From Moritella sp. F3 (GTDB lineage Bacteria; Pseudomonadota; Gammaproteobacteria; Enterobacterales; Moritellaceae), in assembly GCF_015082335.1 (NCBI RefSeq), contig NZ_BLRL01000019.1:1-64000 (forward strand): a stretch of 64,000 bases of DNA, read 5' to 3'. Position 1 is the first letter of the stretch. Each line of letters begins with the position of its first letter. Below are positions 1 to 9,264 of the stretch, piece by piece. The translations under genes and the position numbers were made by a program. The notes beneath the pieces are model-generated. The model did no database searches and was not told the DNA's origin. It worked only from the letters and a program-made list of their open reading frames with translations.

Positions 1-193
1 CACTTATAGTAGTCAATATTTTTTTAATTATTTTTCTAATGCTTAGAATTCATACAAAAATATACCACTAAGGTGGTCGTTAAAATGTAGATTAAAGCAC
101 TAAAAATAAATAAAAATCAAATAAATAAACCGTCAGTCATCAATACATTAGTTTTATACATCAATCTATTTTTTGCAATGAAGTACTTACAAT

Positions 194-1273
194 TTATAAA
201 TGTGGGTACTTACTTTGCTGTAAAAACTTATTTAAACTTGTCGACATCGCCATTGATGCAGCTTGAGCGAGTTTTTCAGCTAATTTTTTACGCACTACAT
301 ATTTCACGGTATAAATAGTTTGCGACTTGTTGGCTTTTAATAAGTAATCATCACTGGTTTGTAAAGTGTCCACTAAGCCACGTTCGTGGGCGTGAGTACC
401 AAACCAATGCTCGCCTGTCGCGATTTTTTCAATATCCATTGCAGGGCGATGAGCGCTGACAAAATCTTTAAATAATACGTGCGTTTCTTCAAGCTCTTGC
501 TGGAATTTTTCACGTCCAGATTCATCATTCTCACCAAACATGGTAAGCGTACGCTTAAACTCGCCAGCAGTAAGCTGTTCAACATCAATATTGTTCTTTT
601 TCAATAGACGATTGAAATTTGGAATTTGAGCAACAACACCGATAGAACCCACAATCGCAAACGGCGCTGCAATGATATGGTCAGCAATACATGCCATCAT
701 GTAACCACCGCTCGCAGCGACTTTATCTACCGCGACAGTTAGCTTAATATTAGCTTGTTTTAGACGTTCTAGCTGTGAGCTTGCAAGGCCATAACCATGC
801 ACAACACCACCACCACTTTCTAAACGCACTAAGACTTCATCACGCTCGTTGGCGACGAATAAAATAGCCGTAATTTCTTCACGCAACGAGGCAACTTCTT
901 TAGCATCAATACCAGCCGTAAAGTCGAGTACAAATAAACGCGATTCAAGCTCCTCAGCTTTGCTTTCGTCTTTCTGTTTGGCCTTTTCTTTATGTGCTTT
1001 TTTAAGTGCTTTCAGCTCTGCTTTATGTTTTTTCTTTTCTGCTTTGTGTTGTTCTTTTTCTAATAACTTAGCTTCATCCTCAGACACAAGGTGTAGCTGA
1101 AGTTCATCTTCAACATCTTTGAATTGCTCTGATAAATTAGTGATCTCTAAACGTCCATTGGTCTTCTTTTGCTTAGACGTAAGACTGATAATACTGACCA
1201 CTACAAATAATAATGCCAAAACGAATGTTAGCGTTTTCGCTAAAAAAATACCGTATTCATTTAAAAATTCCAA
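194..1273 (-). CDS. sohB: SohB-like inner-membrane S49 protease
   Basis: Membrane-anchored serine peptidase of the SppA/SohB family, expected to cut membrane or signal peptides in the envelope. Residues about 9-32 form one hydrophobic segment. A very Lys/Glu-rich coiled stretch follows at about 50-110, then the S49 core. Ser188 lies in ASGGY and Lys240 in AGEFK, which fit the Ser/Lys catalytic dyad. Its 359 aa are close to the E. coli protein (about 349). It is divergent from yciK, the same pairing as in E. coli, which supports the name. The start MEFLNEYGIF matches the family N-terminus. Confidence 0.93.
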   Translation of the reverse strand: MEFLNEYGIFLAKTLTFVLALLFVVVSIISLTSKQKKTNGRLEITNLSEQFKDVEDELQLHLVSEDEAKLLEKEQHKAEKKKHKAELKALKKAHKEKAKQKDESKAEELESRLFVLDFTAGIDAKEVASLREEITAILFVANERDEVLVRLESGGGVVHGYGLASSQLERLKQANIKLTVAVDKVAASGGYMMACIADHIIAAPFAIVGSIGVVAQIPNFNRLLKKNNIDVEQLTAGEFKRTLTMFGENDESGREKFQQELEETHVLFKDFVSAHRPAMDIEKIATGEHWFGTHAHERGLVDTLQTSDDYLLKANKSQTIYTVKYVVRKKLAEKLAQAASMAMSTSLNKFLQQSKYPHL

Positions 1274-1388
1274 ATCTTAATCCTCGGTCGGTTATATCTA
1301 TTTTTGCTCTTTATAGCATCTACAGCATCGCATCTACAAGCTTTGCAGGTTACAATATTGTCAGATATGTCGATATGGAACCCAAAAA

Positions 1389-2132
1389 ATGGATTATCAA
1401 GCAGAAAAAAATCTATTAGAAAACAAAACTATTTTAGTAACAGGTGCCGGTGATGGCATTGGACGTCAAGCAGCGCTAACCTATGCAGCACACGGTGCGA
1501 CAGTTATATTACTGGGTAAAACAGTCTCTAAACTTGAAGCTGTTTATGATGAAATCGAAGCGCTTGGCGCGCCAACACCTGCGATTATTCCGCTTGATAT
1601 GAAAGGCGCGACGGTTGAAAACTATAAAGACATGGCTGATACCATTGATACGCAATTCGGTAAACTAGATGGTTTATTGAACAATGCAGGTCAATTAGGT
1701 GTATTAGGTCCATTTCATCAAATTGATGAAAAAAGCTATGACGAAGTAATGCAGGTTAATGTTAAAGCTCAGTTATTCATGACGAGTGCGCTATTACCCG
1801 TCCTTAGAAAAGCCGACAAAGCCTCTATTATTTTCACGTCATCAAGCGTTGGTGTGAAAGGCCGTGCTTACTGGGCTGAATATGCAATTTCAAAATTTGC
1901 TACTGAAGGCATGATGCAAACATTAGCTGACGAATTTGAGAATACCAATGTGCGAGCTAACTGTATTAATCCTGGTGCAACACGTACCGGTATGCGCTCG
2001 AAAGCCTTCCCTGGTGAAGATGAAAAAGTATTACTCACACCTGAGCAGATCATGCCGCTTTATCTTTACCTCATGGGTAACGATAGCGTTGCGGAAACAG
2101 GTAAAACATTTAAAGCACAGCCAAACAGATAG
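1389..2132 (+). CDS. yciK: YciK-type short-chain dehydrogenase/reductase
   Basis: NAD(P)-dependent oxidoreductase of the SDR family; the substrate of YciK is not established. The cofactor motif TGAGDGIG is at residues 18-25, NNAG at 98-101, a catalytic Ser near 152, and YAISK at 165-169 (Tyr165, Lys169). Its 247 aa match the E. coli YciK size. It is divergent from sohB with about 115 bp between them, as in enterics. A strong hairpin terminator follows the gene. Confidence 0.92.
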   Translation: MDYQAEKNLLENKTILVTGAGDGIGRQAALTYAAHGATVILLGKTVSKLEAVYDEIEALGAPTPAIIPLDMKGATVENYKDMADTIDTQFGKLDGLLNNAGQLGVLGPFHQIDEKSYDEVMQVNVKAQLFMTSALLPVLRKADKASIIFTSSSVGVKGRAYWAEYAISKFATEGMMQTLADEFENTNVRANCINPGATRTGMRSKAFPGEDEKVLLTPEQIMPLYLYLMGNDSVAETGKTFKAQPNR

Positions 2133-2171
2133 TTTGCAGGTCGCAGACTGACTAATGGATTAAATGCTCAC

Positions 2172-2209
2172 ATCCCTAACACGTGATAACGTCATTGTTA
2201 GGGATTTTT
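2172..2209 (+). terminator. Rho-independent terminator after yciK
   Basis: A perfect 10-bp stem (ATCCCTAACA with TGTTAGGGAT, 2172-2181 and 2196-2205) is followed directly by a T run. It ends the yciK transcript. Confidence 0.85.
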
Positions 2210-2473
2210 ATTTCTGAGCTAATCAGATCTCGTCTAAATGAACTCTCCCGCCGTTTATGCTACTTGCCATCGTTTATGCTAATTGCTCCGTTAATTCCTC
2301 AATAAGATCCTTCATCTATATAAAATACTTGCCATCATAATTAATTGCTGCAATAACTAATATCTATACTTTTAGTGAATGAACCAGAATAACTTTCGAT
2401 GACTAAACCCAAATTAGCTCTAAATACTGCCCACTACTATATAGAAAGAGTTTGTTAATAAGGATATTAACCA
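2210..2473. other. Intergenic region before pxpA with an imperfect repeat
   Basis: No gene is seen here. The 11-mer TACTTGCCATC occurs at 2261-2271 and 2326-2336, and each copy is followed 6-9 bases later by AATTGCT (2281-2287 and 2343-2349). The 65-bp period could mark a pair of regulator sites for the pxp operon. The Shine-Dalgarno AAGGA lies at about 2460-2464. Confidence 0.4.
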
Positions 2474-3214
2474 GTGAAATTAAATTGTGATATGGGCGAA
2501 AGCTTTGGCCATTGGCAACTTGGTATGGATGACTCTGTCATGCCGCATATTGATATGGCTAATATCGCTTGTGGTTTTCATGCCTCTGACCCGCTTATTA
2601 TGCAGAAAACAGTCGCGCTGGCTAAACAATACGATGTCGCAGTTGGCGCACATCCTAGTTATCCCGACCTTGTTGGCTTTGGCCGTCGCCATATGCAATG
2701 CACTGCAGATGAGATCCAAGCCTTAATACTCTATCAAGTCGGTGCCCTCGCCGCTTTTTGTCAGCAACAAGACATTCCGCTCAGTTATGTCAAACCGCAC
2801 GGCGCGCTTTATAACGATATGATGCAAGATAAGGCAATACTCATTGCGATTCTTAAAGGTGTCGCAGCATTTAGCGCTAACTTACCACTAATGCTGATGG
2901 CACAAGCAGATAATAGTCATAATGAATCACTTGCAGCTCAATTTGAGGTGCCATTACTATTCGAAGCTTTTGCCGACCGTCGCTATACAGATTCAGGATT
3001 ATTACAAGATAGACGCCAAACAGATGCTGTACTAACTCAGCAGAGTCAGGTTATCAATCAAGCAATACAACTTGCACAGCAAGGCTGTGTAATAAGTAAT
3101 ACAGGTAAGTTAATCAAGCTAAAGGCTGACACGATCTGTGTTCATGGCGATAATGCGCAATCTATTGCCGCGATCGCGCAAATAAAATCAGCATTAATGA
3201 GCACTAAGGATTAG
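2474..3214 (+). CDS. pxpA: 5-oxoprolinase subunit A (LamB/YcsF family)
   Basis: Subunit A of the bacterial ATP-dependent 5-oxoprolinase, which opens 5-oxoproline (pyroglutamate) to glutamate in the cytoplasm. The N-terminus KLNCDMGESFG and the segment IACGFHASDP are family hallmarks, and KPHGALYND lies mid-protein. Its 246 aa are the usual length. The start codon is GTG, set by an AAGGA about 10 bases upstream. pxpB begins 2 bases after its stop, so A, B and C form one operon. Confidence 0.95.
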   Translation: MKLNCDMGESFGHWQLGMDDSVMPHIDMANIACGFHASDPLIMQKTVALAKQYDVAVGAHPSYPDLVGFGRRHMQCTADEIQALILYQVGALAAFCQQQDIPLSYVKPHGALYNDMMQDKAILIAILKGVAAFSANLPLMLMAQADNSHNESLAAQFEVPLLFEAFADRRYTDSGLLQDRRQTDAVLTQQSQVINQAIQLAQQGCVISNTGKLIKLKADTICVHGDNAQSIAAIAQIKSALMSTKD

Positions 3215-3216
3215 CG

Positions 3217-3927
3217 ATGCAGTACCACCTGGAAATGATTGGTTATGATGCGATCCTTATTCGTTTTACAAATGCAGATAACAGCCAACTATTACCCGTT
3301 ATCTATACCTTAAATCTAAAGCTAATTAACTCAACAAATTTAAAGGCAGCGATTACTGATGTCATCCCTTCGTACCAAACCTTGCTAGTTAGCTTTAATA
3401 TCATGAAAATAGAGCCAGAGCAGTTAATCCATCGAATCAACAGTCATGTTAAGCAAGTATTAAGTGCCCACTTAAAAGCTGTTGATTTCCCTACATTACC
3501 GATCACAATACCGGTTTGTTACCATCAAAACGTTGCGCCAGATTTAGAGTCATTATCACAGCGTAGTGGATTATCGATTACTGACATCATCCACATCCAT
3601 TCTTCTACTATATATAGTTGTTATGCTATTGGCTTTATGCCGAATTTTGGCTACTTAGGTAATGTTGATGAACGCATTCAAATGCCTCGGCATACGGCAC
3701 CAAGAACGCAAGTTCCGGCCGGAAGTGTTGGAATTGCAGATAATCAAACCGCGATCTACCCAAAAGCCAGTCCCGGTGGCTGGCAGATAATAGGACAAAG
3801 CCCTGCTGCTTTAGATTGCCTTACAGTAGGTTGCCAAGTTAAATTTGAACCAATATCCCTAGATGACTTTCATCAATATCAGCATCTAGGCCAAGGCAAG
3901 AACTTACAGAGGGCTAATTCGTCATGA
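3217..3927 (+). CDS. pxpB: 5-oxoprolinase subunit B (KipI-like)
   Basis: Subunit B of 5-oxoprolinase, of the carboxyltransferase subdomain C/D (KipI, allophanate hydrolase subunit 1) family. The recognisable segments are GFMPNFGYLG at about 144-153 and the C-terminal PRTQVPAGSVGIADNQTAIYP and SPGGWQIIG. Its 236 aa match the family. It sits between pxpA (2-base gap) and pxpC (4-base ATGA overlap), so translation is probably coupled. Confidence 0.94.
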   Translation: MQYHLEMIGYDAILIRFTNADNSQLLPVIYTLNLKLINSTNLKAAITDVIPSYQTLLVSFNIMKIEPEQLIHRINSHVKQVLSAHLKAVDFPTLPITIPVCYHQNVAPDLESLSQRSGLSITDIIHIHSSTIYSCYAIGFMPNFGYLGNVDERIQMPRHTAPRTQVPAGSVGIADNQTAIYPKASPGGWQIIGQSPAALDCLTVGCQVKFEPISLDDFHQYQHLGQGKNLQRANSS

Positions 3928-4877
3928 CACACATTTCTGCATTTGAAGTGAGTAAACCGGGAATACATAGCTTAATTCAAGACCTTGGTCGGTTTGGCTA
4001 TCAACACTTAGGCATTACTCCTGGCGGGCCAGCAGATCTGCACGCCTATCTCTGGGCCAATAAAATACTGGGTAATCACAGTAATATGGCCAGCATTGAG
4101 ATCCATTATGGATTAGTGACATTAACAGCCTTAGTTGATACTCAAATCGCTATCTGTGGTGCAGAGTTTGGCGTAACGATTAATGATAAACCTGCATTTA
4201 ATTGGCAAACCCATCATGTAAACTCTGGTGATGTGATCCAGTACCGTAGCGCAAAAACAGGGAAATGTGGTTATCTCGCCATTTTAGGTGGCCTACAAAC
4301 AGAAACAGATTACCAAAGTCGTAGCACAGTGATCCGCGATGAACTTAGCCCAGCGACCAGTACACCGTTATATCAAAGCCAACTTTTACCCGCATCAATA
4401 GCCAGCCTTAAATACGTAAAAACAGCCACTGATTTACCAGCAGAAGTGATGGTTCCCCGACATTATATTCCTAATTACTCAGCGCCTCTTACTTTGGGTT
4501 TATTACCTTGCTATCAATGGTCCTTGTTGACGTCAAAACAGCAGCATCAACTGCTATCCAATAAATATCAGATCAGCACGCAAGCAAACAGAATGGGCTA
4601 TCAATTAGTCGGTGACATGATCACGGATCTCCCGACAGCATTAACTTCGGAAGGTGTGGCACTAGGCAGCGTGCAACTCCCAGCTAATGGCCAACCTATT
4701 ATTTTGCTTCAAGACAGACAAACGATAGGTGGTTATCCGAAAGCGGGGGTTATTTCAGCAATAGACTGTAGTCAATTATCACAGCGCCAACAAGGAGCAG
4801 AAATTACATTTAGACTCTATAATCCGCTTGTTTCACGTTATAAAATGCAAGCTTTCAGGCATTTTTTCGACTTTTAA
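3924..4877 (+). CDS. pxpC: 5-oxoprolinase subunit C (KipA-like)
   Basis: Subunit C of 5-oxoprolinase, of the biotin-dependent carboxyltransferase/KipA family. The family signature runs from KPGIHSLIQDLGR to GITPGGPAD near the N-terminus (residues about 11-38). EGVALGSVQLPANGQPIIL and DRQTIGGYPK come late in the protein. Its 317 aa are typical. Its ATG overlaps the pxpB stop. No clear terminator follows; a 452-bp gap separates it from the TAXI gene. Confidence 0.94.
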   Translation: MTHISAFEVSKPGIHSLIQDLGRFGYQHLGITPGGPADLHAYLWANKILGNHSNMASIEIHYGLVTLTALVDTQIAICGAEFGVTINDKPAFNWQTHHVNSGDVIQYRSAKTGKCGYLAILGGLQTETDYQSRSTVIRDELSPATSTPLYQSQLLPASIASLKYVKTATDLPAEVMVPRHYIPNYSAPLTLGLLPCYQWSLLTSKQQHQLLSNKYQISTQANRMGYQLVGDMITDLPTALTSEGVALGSVQLPANGQPIILLQDRQTIGGYPKAGVISAIDCSQLSQRQQGAEITFRLYNPLVSRYKMQAFRHFFDF

Positions 4878-5329
4878 CCATGATCTATGACGCTTTATAT
4901 CTGTAATATTCTTTGAAACGAACACAAAACAGCCAACCTATTCAGTGATGGAGTTCACGTATTTAACCATTAGAATAAATATTTACCTTATGTTATGAAC
5001 ATTTAACAAAATATAATATCCCTCGCAAAATAACTAATTCAAATTTACAAATATGTATTTATATACAAAAAAATCTATCTAAGACCCCAGTGTGTACTAG
5101 AATTTAGCTTAAATCACTTCAAAATCATATAATGTTTACTTTATGTTAATTCAGTGTCACAAAGTATGGTCAAAACAGATAATGATGGGTTATTTTGCTG
5201 TATCATAAGTATTGCATTATTTATTTTTGCTGATTAAATACACCCACTTGAATTTACGGATTCAATTTCATGGCCACAGAATGCCCTGAAGTAAACAAGC
5301 GACTAATGACTTATTAAAAGGAACACAAC
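4878..5329. other. Intergenic region upstream of the TAXI gene
   Basis: This stretch of 452 bp is AT-rich and holds no convincing gene. It holds a possible CRP site (4944-4959) and must contain the promoter for the TAXI gene. A good Shine-Dalgarno (AAAAGGAA) sits about 9 bases before the TAXI ATG. Confidence 0.5.
4944..4959. promoter_or_regulatory. Possible CRP (cAMP receptor protein) site
   Basis: AGTGA-N6-TCACG matches the CRP core GTGA-N6-TCAC exactly and the wider TGTGA-N6-TCACA in 8 of 10 positions. It lies about 370 bp before the TAXI start, so the promoter it would serve is uncertain. Confidence 0.4.
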
Positions 5330-6313
5330 ATGTCTATTACAAAAACAATTGCAAAATCACTTGCTATCGCAGGTTTGACAGTAGCAGCTGCTGCACCAAG
5401 TATCGCAACAGCGAAAACAAGTGACTTTATTACAATCGGTACTGGTGGTGTTACAGGTGTCTATTATCCTGCCGGTGGTGCAATTTGTAAATTTGTAAAC
5501 CGCAACCGTAAAGAGCACAACATCCGTTGTTCAGTAGAAAGTACTGGTGGCTCAGCTTATAACATCAACACAATGCGTGCTGGTGAACTTGATTTCGGTG
5601 TAGCACAATCTGATCAACAGTTTTATGCTTACAAAGGTTTAAACCAATACAAGAATCAAGGCCCTTACACTGACTTACGCGCGGTATTCTCACTACACGC
5701 TGAAGCACTAACTATTGTTGCTCGTAAAGATTCTGGCATCAAAGACTTTAAAGATCTTAAAGGTAAACGCGTAAACGTAGGTAACCCAGGTTCAGGCCAA
5801 CGCAGCACAATGGATGTTGTAATGAAAGCTTACAACTGGGATAACAGTGCGTTCTCACTAACATCAGAACTTAAAGCAAACGAACAATCTCAAGCACTAT
5901 GTGATAACAAAATCGACGCATTCGTATTCTTCGCTGGTTTCCCAAATGGTTCAATCAAAGAAGCTACAACAACGTGTGACGCAGTACTTGTAACAGTTAA
6001 CGATTCAACGGTTGAAAAACTAATTGAAGAGAACCCTTACTACAGCCAAGTAACGATTCCAGGTGGCACTTACACTGGTACGCCAAAAGACACAGTAACA
6101 TTTGGTGCGCGTGCAACAATCGTTACACCAAAATCAATGTCTGACGAAATCGTGTATGAAGTAACTAAATCTGTATTCGAGAACTTTAATACATTTAAGC
6201 GTTTACACCCATCATTTGCATCGCTAACAAAAGAAGACATGGCGACAGCAGCACTTAGCGCACCAGTTCACCCTGGCGCAGCTAAATACTACAAAGAAGT
6301 TGGCCTAAAATAA
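5330..6313 (+). CDS. TAXI-family TRAP transporter solute-binding protein
   Basis: Periplasmic substrate-binding protein of a TAXI-type TRAP transporter. Residues 1-28 form a Sec signal peptide ending in SIATA. The mature start TIGTGGVTGVYYPAGGAIC is the TAXI signature, followed by GSAYNINTMRAGELDFGVAQSD. Its 327 aa are normal. The permease gene lies 260 bp downstream behind a strong terminator, so the binding protein is probably made in excess. TAXI proteins bind glutamate-like compounds in some Vibrio. With pxpABC next door, 5-oxoproline or glutamate is a reasonable guess at the ligand; this is inference. Confidence 0.93.
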   Translation: MSITKTIAKSLAIAGLTVAAAAPSIATAKTSDFITIGTGGVTGVYYPAGGAICKFVNRNRKEHNIRCSVESTGGSAYNINTMRAGELDFGVAQSDQQFYAYKGLNQYKNQGPYTDLRAVFSLHAEALTIVARKDSGIKDFKDLKGKRVNVGNPGSGQRSTMDVVMKAYNWDNSAFSLTSELKANEQSQALCDNKIDAFVFFAGFPNGSIKEATTTCDAVLVTVNDSTVEKLIEENPYYSQVTIPGGTYTGTPKDTVTFGARATIVTPKSMSDEIVYEVTKSVFENFNTFKRLHPSFASLTKEDMATAALSAPVHPGAAKYYKEVGLK

Positions 6314-6333
6314 GCCCTCTTTTATTTGAATAA

Positions 6334-6364
6334 TATGAAGGGGACATTGTCCCCTTCATATTTT
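6334..6364 (+). terminator. Rho-independent terminator after the TAXI gene
   Basis: A perfect 12-bp stem (TATGAAGGGGAC with its complement, 6334-6345 and 6349-6360), a 3-base loop and then TTTT. It lies between binding protein and permease, where partial termination would set their ratio. Confidence 0.92.
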
Positions 6365-6572
6365 ATATCAAATTATTTATCCGACTTTATAATCATAATT
6401 CAATTTTTACTACTCTTACTCCTGTTACTGACTATTCTTATACTACGGATTAGTTAAGCTGATAAGCAGTACAGCCTTTCATATATTAAGAGTCCTGTAA
6501 TTATTAATTATTCAACTAACGAATAACCGAGCCACTTCTTACGATCACATATCGAAGAATGATGGAGGACAG

Positions 6573-9155
6573 ATGTCTAAAACAGAAAATCAAACCACTA
6601 GCATGGATGCTGAACTGCAGGAAATGCTTGCACAATCAGATACTGGTGCGCGCGATCCTAAAGGTATTGCTAAAAAGATTTTGTTAATAGTGCCGTTTAT
6701 ATGGGCGTTATTTCAATTATGGTATGCCTCTCCTCTGCCGTTCATTTTAAACTTTGGTATTATTAATGATACTGAAGCCCGCTCGATCCATTTAGCTTTT
6801 GCTATCTTTTTAGCGTTTACAGCTTACCCTGCGATGAAATCGTCACCGCGCGACCATGTGCCGCTGACTGATTGGGCTTTTGCATTCGTAGGTGCTTTTT
6901 GTGCTGCTTACCTTTTCCTATTTTATAATGAACTAGCTGATCGTGCTGGTGCACCGACTTTCTTTGATACAGCAGTTGCTACGACGGGCATGTTATTGCT
7001 GCTAGAAGCGACTCGCCGTTCTTTAGGTCCACCACTGATGATCGTGGCAGCGGTATTTTTAACTTATACCTTTGCTGGCCCATATATGCCGGACATTATT
7101 GCCCACAAAGGTGCAAGTTTAAATAAAACCATGTCTCACCAATGGTTAACTACCGAAGGTGTATTTGGTGTTGCTGTTGGCGTATCAACGTCATTCGTAT
7201 TTTTGTTTGTACTATTCGGTTCACTACTTGATAAAGCAGGCGCTGGTAACTACTTCATTAAAGTTGCATTCTCACTACTTGGTCACATGCGTGGCGGTCC
7301 TGCAAAAGCAGCCGTTGTTGCATCAGGTTTAAGTGGTCTAGTATCAGGCTCTTCAATTGCGAACGTAGTAACAACAGGTACCTTTACTATTCCGTTGATG
7401 AAACGTGTTGGTTTCCCTGCGACTAAAGCGGGTGCTGTAGAAGTTGCGGCATCAACCAATGGACAGCTAACGCCACCAATTATGGGTGCTGCTGCATTCT
7501 TGATGGTGGAATACGTTGGTATTCCTTATATCGAAGTAATTAAAGCGGCGATTTTACCTGCGCTTATTTCTTACGTTGCGTTAATCTACATCGTGCATTT
7601 AGAAGCATGTAAAGCCGGCATGGAAGGTTTACCACGTCGTCATAAACCGACACTAGCGCAGAGCTTATTCTCGTTTATGTCTGTTGTGGTGCTAATCATC
7701 GTGCTTAGTTTTGCTGTGTACTATGGTATCGGCTGGACGAAAGATGTCTTTGGTGATGCTGCAACTTGGATAGTGGGTATCGCAACAGTTGTTATTTATG
7801 TCGCCTTAGTTAGATATTCAACAAAATTCCCTGAACTTGAAATTGATGATCCAGACAGTGAACTGCTTGTATTACCAGAACCGGGGCCAACAGCAAAAGC
7901 AGGTTTATACTTCCTACTACCAATTGTAGTATTAGTATGGTGTTTAACGGTTGAACGTTTCTCTCCAGGTCTATCTGCATTCTGGGCAACTGTATTCATG
8001 ATCTTTATCGTGATCACGCAGCGCCCATTACAAGCTTACTTCAAACAAAGCCAACCAATACCAAGTGCAATTAAAACTGGTTTTGTTGAATTGTTCGATG
8101 GCATGGTAACTGGCTCACGTAACATGATCGGTATCGGTGTAGCGACTGCTGCTGCAGGTATTGTTGTGGGAACAGTAACGTTGACAGGTATCGGTCTAGT
8201 GATGACTGAGTTTGTTGAGTTCATCTCTGGTGGTAACATCATGTTGATGCTCGGCTTTACCGCGCTTATTAGCTTGATCTTAGGCATGGGTTTACCAACA
8301 ACAGCAAACTACATCGTGGTATCAACATTGATGGCGCCAGTGATTGTTGAACTTGGTGCTCAAAATGGCTTGATCGTACCGCTAATCGCAGTGCACTTAT
8401 TTGTATTCTACTTTGGTATCCTAGCCGATGATACACCGCCAGTGGGTCTTGCAGCCTTCGCTGCAGCCGCCATTGCCAAAGCAGATCCAATTAAGACTGG
8501 TATTCAAGGTTTCATGTACGACATCCGTACCGCGATCTTACCTTTCATGTTCATCTTTAATACTCAGCTATTATTGATTGGTGTGGACTCAATAGGTCAC
8601 TTGCTTCTAACCATCTTCTCGGCGACCACTGCGATGCTGGTATTCTCCGCAGCGACGCAAGGTTACTGGTTAACAAAATCGAAATGGTATGAAACGATCG
8701 GATTATTATTAATCACGTTTACCTTATTCCGCCCTGGTTTCTGGTGGGATATGGTCTATCCACCAATTGAAGAAGTAAGCCCGCAACATATTGAGCAAGT
8801 ACTTGCTGATTTACCTGTTGGTACTGATGTACGCTTGCGCGTTGAAGGCGAAACACTCGATGGTGCATTCCAAACTAAAATTGTACAGCTACCTTTTGCT
8901 GAAGATGCGATCACAGGTGCAGAACGATTATTAAGTACTGGTTTAGAATTACGTACCGAGGGTGACAAAACAATTGTTGATATGGTTGGTTTTGACTCTC
9001 CAGCTGAAAAATCAGGTATTGACTTTGATTGGGGTATTCTCATGGTTGAACGACCATTAGACCGTCCAGCGAAAGAGTTCCTGTTCATTCCAGCATTATT
9101 GCTACTTGCAGGTATTGCATTTGGTCAGCGTCGCCGTATCGCAGCCAATAAGTAA
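6573..9155 (+). CDS. TRAP transporter fused DctQM permease
   Basis: Inner-membrane permease of the sodium-driven TAXI-TRAP system, with the small (DctQ, 4 TM) and large (DctM) subunits fused, 860 aa. The N-terminal helices at about 30-170 are followed by the DctM core with GLVSGSSIANVVTTGTFTIPLM and LGMGLPTTANYIVVSTLMAP. After the core, at about 735-835, comes a soluble segment with VDMVGFDSPAEKSGID, which reads like half of a PDZ fold and corresponds to the C-terminal domain Pfam calls DUF3394. A last helix and RRR end the protein. GGAGG precedes the ATG. Confidence 0.93.
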   Translation: MSKTENQTTSMDAELQEMLAQSDTGARDPKGIAKKILLIVPFIWALFQLWYASPLPFILNFGIINDTEARSIHLAFAIFLAFTAYPAMKSSPRDHVPLTDWAFAFVGAFCAAYLFLFYNELADRAGAPTFFDTAVATTGMLLLLEATRRSLGPPLMIVAAVFLTYTFAGPYMPDIIAHKGASLNKTMSHQWLTTEGVFGVAVGVSTSFVFLFVLFGSLLDKAGAGNYFIKVAFSLLGHMRGGPAKAAVVASGLSGLVSGSSIANVVTTGTFTIPLMKRVGFPATKAGAVEVAASTNGQLTPPIMGAAAFLMVEYVGIPYIEVIKAAILPALISYVALIYIVHLEACKAGMEGLPRRHKPTLAQSLFSFMSVVVLIIVLSFAVYYGIGWTKDVFGDAATWIVGIATVVIYVALVRYSTKFPELEIDDPDSELLVLPEPGPTAKAGLYFLLPIVVLVWCLTVERFSPGLSAFWATVFMIFIVITQRPLQAYFKQSQPIPSAIKTGFVELFDGMVTGSRNMIGIGVATAAAGIVVGTVTLTGIGLVMTEFVEFISGGNIMLMLGFTALISLILGMGLPTTANYIVVSTLMAPVIVELGAQNGLIVPLIAVHLFVFYFGILADDTPPVGLAAFAAAAIAKADPIKTGIQGFMYDIRTAILPFMFIFNTQLLLIGVDSIGHLLLTIFSATTAMLVFSAATQGYWLTKSKWYETIGLLLITFTLFRPGFWWDMVYPPIEEVSPQHIEQVLADLPVGTDVRLRVEGETLDGAFQTKIVQLPFAEDAITGAERLLSTGLELRTEGDKTIVDMVGFDSPAEKSGIDFDWGILMVERPLDRPAKEFLFIPALLLLAGIAFGQRRRIAANK

Positions 9156-9172
9156 TTATCATCCAGAATATG

Positions 9173-9206
9173 AAATGCAGTGGATTTTCTAACACTGCAT
9201 TTCTTT
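9173..9206 (+). terminator. Hairpin after the TRAP permease
   Basis: A 10-bp stem (AAATGCAGTG with CACTGCATTT, 9173-9182 and 9193-9202) is followed by a short T-rich tail. It may be a partial terminator between permease and usp. Confidence 0.6.
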
Positions 9207-9264
9207 ACTGATGAAATGCTGATTAGCACTCACTACATCACTCATTTTAAATAAGTAACTTATT

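Noticed and set aside
1..193. A feature in the left edge
   Set aside because: AT-rich sequence after the sohB stop without a convincing gene or terminator.
8756..9088. Antisense 110-codon frame inside the TRAP permease gene
   Set aside because: It is a shadow of a strongly conserved permease gene, Ser/Pro-rich and low in protein character, without a ribosome-binding site.
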